Positions 57,359-64,000 of a stretch of 64,000 nucleotides of DNA are shown here, in pieces (the stretch's first letter is position 1; every line of letters begins with the position of its first letter). Below the pieces are notes generated by a model that worked only from the letters and a program-made list of their open reading frames with translations, ran no database searches and had not been told where the DNA came from. Origin of the DNA: Azospirillaceae bacterium (GTDB taxonomy: Bacteria > Pseudomonadota > Alphaproteobacteria > Azospirillales > Azospirillaceae); the NCBI GenBank assembly GCA_031291675.1, contig JARLIO010000059.1:117161-181160 (forward strand). The letters are read 5' to 3'. Both the position numbers and the translations under genes were made by a program.

Positions 57359-57901
57359 TCAGCTCACGAACGGCAATTGGAAGCCCTTGAGAAGCTCTTT
57401 GGCTTCCTTGTCGGTCTTCGCCGTGGTGACGATGATGATGTCCATGCCCCGGATGGTATCGATCCTGTCGTAATCGATTTCCGGGAAGATGATCTGCTCT
57501 TTGACACCCATGGCATAGTTGCCCCGGCCATCGAAGCTGGTCCCCGGCAGGCCGCGGAAATCGCGGACACGCGGCAGGGCCACCGTGATCAGACGGTCGA
57601 GGAACTCGTACATGCGGTCGCGACGCAGCGTCACCTTGCAGCCAATCGCCATGTTCTCGCGGAGCTTGAACTGGGCGATCGACTTGCGGGCATGGGTCAC
57701 CACCGGCTTCTGACCGGAAATCGCGGTCAGGTCGCCGACAGCAGCCTGGATCTTTTTGCTGTCGGTGGTTGCCTCACCGACACCCATGTTGATCACGATC
57801 TTTTCGATCCGCGGCACTTCCATGTCGTTCGCATAGCCGAACTCTTCTTTGAGCTTGGCCCGAACGACGGACTCGTAATGTTGCTTCAGCCTTGCTGGCA
57901 T
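57359..57901 (-). CDS. rplE: 50S ribosomal protein L5
   Basis: A 180-residue uL5 ([76 protein letters not shown]). It binds 5S rRNA. ATG 57901 has GAGGCGG upstream and lies 7 bp after the rplX stop; the longer in-frame ORF overlaps rplX. Confidence 0.97.
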   Translation of the reverse strand: MPARLKQHYESVVRAKLKEEFGYANDMEVPRIEKIVINMGVGEATTDSKKIQAAVGDLTAISGQKPVVTHARKSIAQFKLRENMAIGCKVTLRRDRMYEFLDRLITVALPRVRDFRGLPGTSFDGRGNYAMGVKEQIIFPEIDYDRIDTIRGMDIIIVTTAKTDKEAKELLKGFQLPFVS

Positions 57902-57908
57902 GGCCGCC

Positions 57909-58232
57909 TCACAAATCGATCGCTTCGCCGGACCGCTTGGCGAATCGCACTTTGCGGCCGTCGGGAAGAATCTTGTAGCCGACACGCGTCGGCTGGTTGG
58001 TCTTGGGATCGAGGTGAGCAACGTTCGACACGTCGATGAACGCCTCGATCTGCGTGATGCCACCCTGGCTGGTCTGGCTCGGCCGGACATGTTTGGTGAC
58101 CAGGTTGACGCCGCGTACCTTGACGCGTCGTTCCTTGGGCAACACTTCGATGACCTCGCCGGTCTTGCCTTTGTCGCGGCCCGTGATGACGACGACCTTG
58201 TCCTTGGTCTTAATCCGCAGCTTGATCGGCAT
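57909..58232 (-). CDS. rplX: 50S ribosomal protein L24
   Basis: A 107-residue uL24 with the KOW motif [18 protein letters not shown], then [21 protein letters not shown] and [15 protein letters not shown] 58232 shares its A with the rplN TGA (TGATG) and has GGAGG upstream; a GTG one codon earlier is less well spaced. Confidence 0.97.
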   Translation of the reverse strand: MPIKLRIKTKDKVVVITGRDKGKTGEVIEVLPKERRVKVRGVNLVTKHVRPSQTSQGGITQIEAFIDVSNVAHLDPKTNQPTRVGYKILPDGRKVRFAKRSGEAIDL

Positions 58233-58600
58233 CACAGCACCTCCGGCGCCAGCGAGATGATCTTCATGAACTTCTTGGCGCGCAGTTCACGGGTCACCGG
58301 CCCGAAGATACGGGTGCCGATGGGTTCCCCCTGCTTGTTGATCAGCACGGCCGCGTTGCGGTCGAAGCGGATCGAACTGCCGTCGGTGCGCCGGATCTCT
58401 TTCGAGGTCCGGACGATCACCGCACGGTGAACGTCGCCTTTCTTGACGCGGCCCCGCGGAATGGCATCCTTGACGGAAACGACGATCACGTCTCCCACCG
58501 AGGCCACCTTGCGCATCGACCCGCCCAGCACCTTGATGCACTGCACCCGGCGCGCGCCGCTGTTATCGGCGACCTCCAGGTTGGTTTGCATCTGGATCAT
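58232..58600 (-). CDS. rplN: 50S ribosomal protein L14
   Basis: A 122-residue uL14 ([66 protein letters not shown]). Follows rpsQ by 32 bp. Confidence 0.98.
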   Translation of the reverse strand: MIQMQTNLEVADNSGARRVQCIKVLGGSMRKVASVGDVIVVSVKDAIPRGRVKKGDVHRAVIVRTSKEIRRTDGSSIRFDRNAAVLINKQGEPIGTRIFGPVTRELRAKKFMKIISLAPEVL

Positions 58601-58632
58601 GGTATCAGACCCCCAAAACCAAAACTAAAGTT

Positions 58633-58887
58633 TCATTGTACCGCGTCGCCGACGGCGACGGGTATAACGACGGTCCAACGCTTACGCTTCGAAATCGGAC
58701 GGCATTCCTCGATCGAGATGACGTCGCCGGTCTTGAAACGGTTGTCTTCATCGTGGGCAGCGTATTTCTTCGACTGCCGGATGAACTTCTTATACACGGG
58801 GTGCATAACGCGGCGCTCGACCATCACGATAACGGTCTTGTCGCCTTTGTCGCTCACCACCGTGCCCTGCAAAACACGCCGGGGCAT
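58633..58887 (-). CDS. rpsQ: 30S ribosomal protein S17
   Basis: An 84-residue uS17 ([63 protein letters not shown]). ATG 58887 has GAGGAGAA upstream; the longer ORF in this frame overlaps rpmC. Confidence 0.98.
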   Translation of the reverse strand: MPRRVLQGTVVSDKGDKTVIVMVERRVMHPVYKKFIRQSKKYAAHDEDNRFKTGDVISIEECRPISKRKRWTVVIPVAVGDAVQ

Positions 58888-58901
58888 GGTTGCTTCTCCT
58901 C

Positions 58902-59105
58902 TCAGGCCGGAACGGCGGCGCGTTGCCGCTCGCCCAGGATGGTCTTGATACGCGCAATGTCGCGACGAACCTGCCGGACCCGAGCGGTGTTTTCCAGCTG
59001 CCCCGAGGCGCGCTGAAAGCGCAGATTGAACTGCTCTTTTTTCAGCGCCAGCAACTGGTCGCCCAACTCGTCGCCATTGCGGCTGCGCAATTCTTCCGAT
59101 TTCAT
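58902..59105 (-). CDS. rpmC: 50S ribosomal protein L29
   Basis: A 67-residue uL29 ([51 protein letters not shown]). It sits at the exit tunnel near the SRP and trigger factor docking site. Its ATG overlaps the rplP stop (ATGA). Confidence 0.98.
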   Translation of the reverse strand: MKSEELRSRNGDELGDQLLALKKEQFNLRFQRASGQLENTARVRQVRRDIARIKTILGERQRAAVPA

Positions 59106-59530
59106 TCCACAACCTCCTCACCGCCCAGACGGGTCACAAAACGCGTCTTGATCGGCAGCTTGGCGGCCGCGAGCTCGAACGCCATCTTTGCCAAATCGTG
59201 CGGCACACCATCCAACTCAAACATGATGCGACCGGGATGGACCCGGGCCGCCCAGAACTCGGGCGCACCCTTGCCGGAACCCATCCGCACTTCGGCCGGC
59301 TTGCTCGACACCGGAACATCGGGGAACACCCGGATCCACACCCGGCCCTGACGGCGGATATGGCGGCTGATCGCACGACGCGCCGCTTCGATCTGCCGGG
59401 CCGTCACCCGGGCCGGTTCCATCGCCTTCAGGCCGAACGCACCGAAGTTGAGCTGGGTACCACCTTTGGCGTTCCCATGGATACGGCCCTTATGGGCCTT
59501 GCGAAATTTTGTCCGCTTCGGAGACAGCAT
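59102..59530 (-). CDS. rplP: 50S ribosomal protein L16
   Basis: A 142-residue uL16 ([30 protein letters not shown], then [28 protein letters not shown]). It contacts A-site tRNA. Starts 2 bp after the rpsC stop. Confidence 0.98.
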   Translation of the reverse strand: MLSPKRTKFRKAHKGRIHGNAKGGTQLNFGAFGLKAMEPARVTARQIEAARRAISRHIRRQGRVWIRVFPDVPVSSKPAEVRMGSGKGAPEFWAARVHPGRIMFELDGVPHDLAKMAFELAAAKLPIKTRFVTRLGGEEVVE

Positions 59531-59532
59531 GA

Positions 59533-60309
59533 TCAGGCCTTCTCGGTTTCACGGTCACGATCGGCGCGATCACGATCACGATCCCGATCACGGTCACGGC
59601 CGCGGCGGTCGTCACGTTCCCGCCGATCCTCGCGCGGACCCGCAGCCTGTTCCGACATCCGCTTGTCCTGCGCCATCGGGTCATGGGCCATGATCTCGCC
59701 CTTGAACACCCACACTTTGACACCGCAGGTGCCATAGGTGGTTTTCGCGGTGGCAACACCATAGTCGACGTCGGCGCGCAGGGTGTGCAACGGCACCCGG
59801 CCTTCACGATACCATTCCATCCGGGCGATTTCGGCACCACCCAGACGGCCGCCGCAGGCAATCCGGATGCCCTGGGCGCCCAGCCGCATCGCCGACTGCA
59901 CCGCGCGCTTCATGGCGCGACGGAAAGCGACCCGGCGCTCCAACTGGTTGGAGATGTTCTCGGCGATCAACTTCGCATCGATTTCCGGCTTGCGGATTTC
60001 GACGATGTTGAGGTTGACCTCGCCGCCGGTCATCTTGGCCAGTTCGCTGCGCAGCTTCTCGATATCGGCGCCCTTCTTGCCGATCACGACACCGGGACGC
60101 GCGCTATAGATCGTCACCCGGGCCTTCTTGGCCGGGCGTTCGATGATGATGCGGCTGACACCGGCCTGCATCAAGCGAGACTGCAGAAAGTTCCGCAGCT
60201 TCAGGTCTTCATGCAGCAGCTTGGCATAGTCGCGGTCGGCGAACCAACGGCTATCCCAGGTCCGATTGATACCGACCCGCAGGCCGATCGGATTGACTTT
60301 CTGACCCAT
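59533..60309 (-). CDS. rpsC: 30S ribosomal protein S3 with Arg/Asp-rich C-terminal extension
   Basis: A 258-residue uS3: [27 protein letters not shown] domain [45 protein letters not shown]. After the usual end near residue 220 comes a tail of about 35 residues made largely of alternating Arg and Asp, encoded by short near-repeats (59543-59625). Many alphaproteobacterial S3 proteins have charged tails, but this one is strongly repetitive. ATG 60309 is chosen as the canonical start. Confidence 0.97.
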   Translation of the reverse strand: MGQKVNPIGLRVGINRTWDSRWFADRDYAKLLHEDLKLRNFLQSRLMQAGVSRIIIERPAKKARVTIYSARPGVVIGKKGADIEKLRSELAKMTGGEVNLNIVEIRKPEIDAKLIAENISNQLERRVAFRRAMKRAVQSAMRLGAQGIRIACGGRLGGAEIARMEWYREGRVPLHTLRADVDYGVATAKTTYGTCGVKVWVFKGEIMAHDPMAQDKRMSEQAAGPREDRRERDDRRGRDRDRDRDRDRADRDRETEKA

Positions 60310-60310
60310 G

Positions 60311-60706
60311 TTATTCGGCCTCCTCGGCAGTCGCCTCGGCACGTTCCCGCACGATGACGGTCAAGTTGCTGAACGGCTTTTCGATTCGGGCACCACGACC
60401 ACGGGCCCGGGCATGGAAGCGCTTCATCACCAACGCGCGTCCCACGGTGGCCACGGAGACGTACAGCCGATCGACGTCGAGCTGATGATTGTTCTCGGCG
60501 TTGGCGATCGCCGACTTCAGGACCTTCTTGACCTCCTCGGCGACCCGCCGCTTGGAGAAGGTCAACTCGGCCAACGCGGCCTGCGCGGTCTTGCCCCGGA
60601 TCGATGCCGCAACGAGATTCAGCTTGCGCGCGCTCGAGCGGATCATCTTGGCGAAGGCCATGGCCTCGATTTCCGCGACACGACGCGGAGCGTTAGGCTT
60701 GCTCAT
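60311..60706 (-). CDS. rplV: 50S ribosomal protein L22
   Basis: A 131-residue uL22 ([50 protein letters not shown], ...[18 protein letters not shown]). It lines the exit tunnel. It starts 3 bp after the rpsS stop and ends 1 bp before rpsC. Confidence 0.98.
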   Translation of the reverse strand: MSKPNAPRRVAEIEAMAFAKMIRSSARKLNLVAASIRGKTAQAALAELTFSKRRVAEEVKKVLKSAIANAENNHQLDVDRLYVSVATVGRALVMKRFHARARGRGARIEKPFSNLTVIVRERAEATAEEAE

Positions 60707-60709
60707 GGC

Positions 60710-60988
60710 TTATTTCCTCTTCGCCTTTTTGTCCGCCGCGTGACCGTAATAGGTCCGCGTCGGCGCAAATTCGCCGAACTTGTGCCCGATCATGTTTTCG
60801 TTCACCAGAACCGGCAGGAACTTATGACCGTTGTAGACACCGAAGGTCAAACCGACGAACTGCGGCAGGATGGTCGAACGACGCGACCAGATCTTGATGA
60901 TCTCGTTGCGCCCCGACGACCGCGCCTTGTCGGCCTTTTTCAACAGGTAGCCGTCGATGAACGGCCCCTTCCAAACTGAGCGGGCCAA
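60710..60988 (-). CDS. rpsS: 30S ribosomal protein S19 (TTG start)
   Basis: A 92-residue uS19 ([48 protein letters not shown]). The start is TTG at 60988: GGAGG lies 6 nt upstream and it yields the invariant [11 protein letters not shown]-terminus and standard length. The upstream in-frame extension overlaps rplB and is not translated in my reading. Confidence 0.97.
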   Translation of the reverse strand: MARSVWKGPFIDGYLLKKADKARSSGRNEIIKIWSRRSTILPQFVGLTFGVYNGHKFLPVLVNENMIGHKFGEFAPTRTYYGHAADKKAKRK

Positions 60989-60999
60989 GGCCGGCCTCC

Positions 61000-61827
61000 T
61001 TATTTCTGATGACGACGGCGCAGGATCAGGCTGTCCGTCTTCTTGTTGTTCCGCGTCTTCTTTCCTTTGGTCGGCTTGCCCCACGGCGTCACCGGGTGAC
61101 GACCGCCCGAGGTCCGGCCTTCACCACCGCCGTGCGGATGGTCGATCGGGTTCATCGCCACACCACGGACCGACGGACGCTTGTTCAGCCACCGTGAGCG
61201 ACCGGCCTTGCCCAGGTTGATGTTCGACTGATCCGGATTGGACACCGCGCCGATGGTCGCCAGGCATTCGCCCCGCACCATCCGCAGCTCGCCCGAGGCC
61301 AGCTTGATCTGGGCATAACCGGCATCACGGCCGACCAGCTGGGCATAGGTGCCCGCCGACCGGGCCAACTGCCCGCCCTTGCCCGCCCGCAACTCAACAT
61401 TGTGGACGATCGTGCCGACCGGAATGCTGCGCAACGGCATCGCATTGCCCGGCTTGACGTCGACGCGGTCGCCCGCGACCACGGTGTCACCGGCCTTCAG
61501 CCGCTGCGGCGCCAGGATATAGGACAGCTCCTCATCCGCATAGCGGATCAGCGCCACGAACGCGGTCCGGTTCGGATCATATTCCAGCTGGACCACCGTC
61601 GCCGCAACGTCGAACTTGCGACGCTTGAAGTCCACCAGACGGTAGCGGCGCTTGTGGCCACCACCCATCCGCCGCGCGGTGATCCGCCCGGTATTGTTAC
61701 GGCCGCCGGACTTGGTCAGGCCTTCGGTCAGCGACTTGACCGGCTTGCCCTTGAAAAGTTCCGACCGGTCAACCTGCACCAACTGGCGCAGCGACGGCGT
61801 AATCGGGTTATATTGTCTCAATGCCAT
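61000..61827 (-). CDS. rplB: 50S ribosomal protein L2
   Basis: A 275-residue uL2 ([86 protein letters not shown]). The conserved His of the GGGEG region, needed for peptidyl transferase assembly, is present. Confidence 0.98.
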   Translation of the reverse strand: MALRQYNPITPSLRQLVQVDRSELFKGKPVKSLTEGLTKSGGRNNTGRITARRMGGGHKRRYRLVDFKRRKFDVAATVVQLEYDPNRTAFVALIRYADEELSYILAPQRLKAGDTVVAGDRVDVKPGNAMPLRSIPVGTIVHNVELRAGKGGQLARSAGTYAQLVGRDAGYAQIKLASGELRMVRGECLATIGAVSNPDQSNINLGKAGRSRWLNKRPSVRGVAMNPIDHPHGGGEGRTSGGRHPVTPWGKPTKGKKTRNNKKTDSLILRRRHQK

Positions 61828-61843
61828 CGGTTCGCTCCCGCGC

Positions 61844-62161
61844 TTAGAGACCGGTCGTCACGTCAATCTTGCTTCCTTCAGCAAGCGTGACGATGGCCTT
61901 CTTGTAGTCCGACCGCTGTCCGATCTTGCCACGGAAGCGCTTGACCTTGCCCTTCTGGACGATGGTATTGACCGCCGTCACCGAAACCTTGAACAGCCCT
62001 TCGACGGCCGCCCGGATTTCCAGCTTGGTGGCATCCAGGGGCACGCGGAAAGTGACCTGGTTGTGTTCGGAACCCATCGTCGACTTCTCGGTGATGACCG
62101 GAGCCTGGATGACATCGTACATCCGCTCCGGGTTCACCGATGGTTTCGAAGTGCTGCTCAT
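61844..62161 (-). CDS. rplW: 50S ribosomal protein L23
   Basis: A 105-residue uL23 ([48 protein letters not shown], then [20 protein letters not shown]). It forms the docking site for trigger factor and SRP. ATG overlaps the rplD stop (ATGA). Confidence 0.98.
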   Translation of the reverse strand: MSSTSKPSVNPERMYDVIQAPVITEKSTMGSEHNQVTFRVPLDATKLEIRAAVEGLFKVSVTAVNTIVQKGKVKRFRGKIGQRSDYKKAIVTLAEGSKIDVTTGL

Positions 62162-62778
62162 TTCAGACGAGCCTCCAATTGCTCGACCGCATTCTTGGTC
62201 AATACCAGCGTGTCGCGGCGCAGGATGTCATAGACATTGGCCCCCTGCTCCGGAAGCACGTCGATGAAGGGGATATTGGCGGCCGCCCGGGCGAAATTCT
62301 CGTTGAGGTTGGCACCATCGATGATCAGCGCCGAACCAAGGCCCAGGCGGGACAACTGCCCCACCAGCACCCGGGTCTTGTGCGTCTCGGCAATGGCCTG
62401 GTCGAGCACGACGAGCTTGCCCTCGGCATGCTTGGACGCCAACGCGGTCTTCAGCGCCAGCTTGCGGACCTTCTTTTGCAGGTCGAACGCATGGCTGCGC
62501 ACCACCGGACCGAAGATCACCGCGCCACCGCGAAACTGCGGCGAGCGCGTCGAACCCTGACGGGCGCGACCCGTGCCCTTCTGGCGGAACGGCTTCTTGG
62601 TCGTACCGCTGATCTCGCTGATGATCTTGGCCTTGTGATTGCCGCTGCGCCGTTTGGCCAGCTGCCAGGCGATCATCCGCGCCAACAGGTCTTTGCGCAC
62701 CGGAACCCCGAACACGGAGTCGGCGAGTTCGATCTCGCCCACCGTTTCGGCGTTGAGGTTGAGGACTGTGGTTTTCAT
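62158..62778 (-). CDS. rplD: 50S ribosomal protein L4
   Basis: A 206-residue uL4 ([52 protein letters not shown]). In E. coli L4 also represses the S10 operon. Starts 6 bp after rplC. Confidence 0.98.
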   Translation of the reverse strand: MKTTVLNLNAETVGEIELADSVFGVPVRKDLLARMIAWQLAKRRSGNHKAKIISEISGTTKKPFRQKGTGRARQGSTRSPQFRGGAVIFGPVVRSHAFDLQKKVRKLALKTALASKHAEGKLVVLDQAIAETHKTRVLVGQLSRLGLGSALIIDGANLNENFARAAANIPFIDVLPEQGANVYDILRRDTLVLTKNAVEQLEARLK

Positions 62779-62784
62779 CAGGCC

Positions 62785-63501
62785 TTACTCCGTCGGCTCG
62801 GCTGCAGCGGGCTCGGCATCGGGCACCGCCGGGCGCAAAGCGGCCGGGAACGGAACGCCCGCCGGCTGCTTGTGCTTGACCGCATCGCGAACCAGAACAT
62901 AGCCGCCATCGGCGCCCGGAACCGACCCCTTGACCAGGATCAGACCCTGCTCGCCATCAACGCTCACCACTTTCAGGTTCTGCGTCGTGACGCGCTCGAC
63001 ACCAAGATGGCCGCCCATCTTCTTGTTCTTGAACGTCTTGCCGGGATCCTGACGGTTACCGGTGGAACCCAGCGACCGGTGAGACACCGACACGCCGTGG
63101 GTTGCCCGCAAACCGCCAAAGTTCCAGCGCTTCATGCCACCGGCGAAGCCCTTGCCGATGCTGGTTCCGACCACGTCAACCAGTTGGCCCGCGATGAAAT
63201 GTTCAACCGAAAGCTCGGCTCCCACTTCGATCAGGGCTTCCGGCGACACGCGGAACTCAGCCAGCTTCTGCTTGGGCTCGACCTTCGCCTTGGCGAAATG
63301 GCCGCGCTGCGCCTTGCTGACATTCTTGACCTTGGCTTTGCCGACGCCGAGTTGAACAGCCGTGTAGCCGTTCTTTTCCTCGGTGCGTACCGCAATCACC
63401 TGGCAAGTATCGACCTTCAACACAGTGACCGGAACATGCTCACCATCGTCCGAAAAGACGCGGGTCATGCCGACCTTCTGTGCGATCAGACCGGATCGCA
63501 T
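62785..63501 (-). CDS. rplC: 50S ribosomal protein L3
   Basis: A 238-residue uL3 ([80 protein letters not shown]). The C-terminal tail (PAAEPTE) is slightly extended. Confidence 0.98.
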   Translation of the reverse strand: MRSGLIAQKVGMTRVFSDDGEHVPVTVLKVDTCQVIAVRTEEKNGYTAVQLGVGKAKVKNVSKAQRGHFAKAKVEPKQKLAEFRVSPEALIEVGAELSVEHFIAGQLVDVVGTSIGKGFAGGMKRWNFGGLRATHGVSVSHRSLGSTGNRQDPGKTFKNKKMGGHLGVERVTTQNLKVVSVDGEQGLILVKGSVPGADGGYVLVRDAVKHKQPAGVPFPAALRPAVPDAEPAAAEPTE

Positions 63502-63514
63502 ATTTCCATCCCCC

Positions 63515-63823
63515 TCAGAGCTTGATCTCGACGTCGACGCCGGCGGCGAGGTCGAGCTTCATCAGCGCGTCGACCGTCTGCGGGGTCGGATCCACGATGT
63601 CAAGCAACCGCTTGTGCGTGCGGATCTCGAACTGCTCGCGGGACTTTTTGTCGACGTGCGGCGAACGGTTCACCGTGAATTTTTCGATCTGGGTCGGCAA
63701 CGGGATTGGCCCCCGAACCCGAGCCCCCGTCCGCTTCGCGGTGTTGACGATCTCGCTGGTCGACTGGTCGAGCACGCGATGGTCGAACGCCTTGAGGCGG
63801 ATGCGGATGTTTTGACTGTCCAT
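63515..63823 (-). CDS. rpsJ: 30S ribosomal protein S10
   Basis: A 102-residue uS10 ([68 protein letters not shown]). First gene of the S10 segment, 73 bp after tuf. Confidence 0.98.
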   Translation of the reverse strand: MDSQNIRIRLKAFDHRVLDQSTSEIVNTAKRTGARVRGPIPLPTQIEKFTVNRSPHVDKKSREQFEIRTHKRLLDIVDPTPQTVDALMKLDLAAGVDVEIKL

Positions 63824-63896
63824 CGTATTTTAACCCCGGTTTGTCGGCGCCGGTCTCGTCCCGGCACCGACCACCCTCATGAGCCTCGGCGAACGC

Positions 63897-64000
63897 TTAC
63901 GCGATGATCCCGGCGACGACACCGGCGCCGACGGTACGGCCACCCTCACGGATGGCGAAGCGCAGACCTTCGTCCATCGCGATCGGCGCAATCAACTCGA
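63897..64000 (-). CDS. tuf: Elongation factor Tu, C-terminal fragment (cut by window edge)
   Basis: The last 33 codons read [19 protein letters not shown] then [14 protein letters not shown], the conserved C-terminus of EF-Tu (domain III). The stop is TAA at 63899-63897. The gene starts beyond the right edge. Its place before rpsJ is the usual str-S10 arrangement. Confidence 0.96.
   Translation of the reverse strand, partial: ELIAPIAMDEGLRFAIREGGRTVGAGVVAGIIA

Noticed and set aside
59543..59625. Short repeats as a possible CRISPR or VNTR element
   Set aside because: The units are 6-12 bp, in frame inside rpsC, and encode an Arg/Asp tail. There are no spacers.

Overview
The window is a GC-rich (roughly 65%) chromosomal segment of an alphaproteobacterium, most likely near the Rhodospirillales. 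This rests on a general L-amino acid ABC transporter of the Aap type, an ATP12-type F1-ATPase assembly chaperone beside a HAD phosphatase, a malic enzyme with a phosphotransacetylase tail, a DegP-RarA-RluC-HAD-ATP12 gene order that I recall as typical of the class, and the S10-spc-alpha ribosomal cluster. No species name can be supported. Start codons are often GTG, two good cases are TTG, and many neighbours overlap by ATGA or GTGA.

Layout. 1-6.7 kb: the 5' part of a fused double ABC exporter with a degenerate first ATPase, a small coupled ORF, a ParA-like ATPase with a C-terminal membrane helix, and a convergent coiled-coil protein with a replication-initiator-like winged helix and two 15-bp direct repeats upstream. 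7.2-16 kb: a GlcG/HbpS-like protein, small lipoproteins, the aapJQMP operon, a DTW-domain tRNA-modifying enzyme and a NarL-type two-component pair. 16.2-18.4 kb: an AT-richer methyltransferase-like gene, then an SRAP (YedK/HMCES) gene coupled to a degenerate nuclease-like protein. 18.5-24.2 kb: a PEP-dependent dihydroxyacetone-kinase cluster with two DhaK paralogues, DhaL and a DhaM split into three proteins, preceded by a LacI-type regulator. 24.7-35.8 kb: an esterase, CysQ, a ferritin-like protein, prfB with its programmed +1 frameshift, an OmpR-type regulator, maeB, tRNA-Leu(GAG), lipB, acylphosphatase, ATP12 and a HAD phosphatase.

35.9-40.1 kb is an accessory island of lower and uneven GC lying between the HAD gene and rluC. 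It holds an orphan Phd antitoxin, an MNT nucleotidyltransferase followed by a truncated HEPN gene, a VapBC-type pair, and a coupled AAA ATPase/DUF4276 (Toprim-like) pair that is a candidate phage-defence module. 40.2-49.1 kb returns to core genes: rluC, ccoG, rarA, degP, then an OmpR/EnvZ-type pair divergent from a MipA/OmpV outer-membrane protein.

49.2-64.0 kb is the ribosomal protein cluster on the minus strand, in transcription order tuf (partial), rpsJ, rplC, rplD, rplW, rplB, rpsS, rplV, rpsC, rplP, rpmC, rpsQ, rplN, rplX, rplE, rpsN, rpsH, rplF, rplR, rpsE, rpmD, rplO, secY, adk, rpsM, rpsK, rpoA, rplQ. An exact-consensus sigma-70 promoter lies between adk and rpsM, and a bidirectional terminator closes the cluster. 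The least ordinary parts are the accessory island, the ParA/Rep-like locus and the fused exporter at the left edge.
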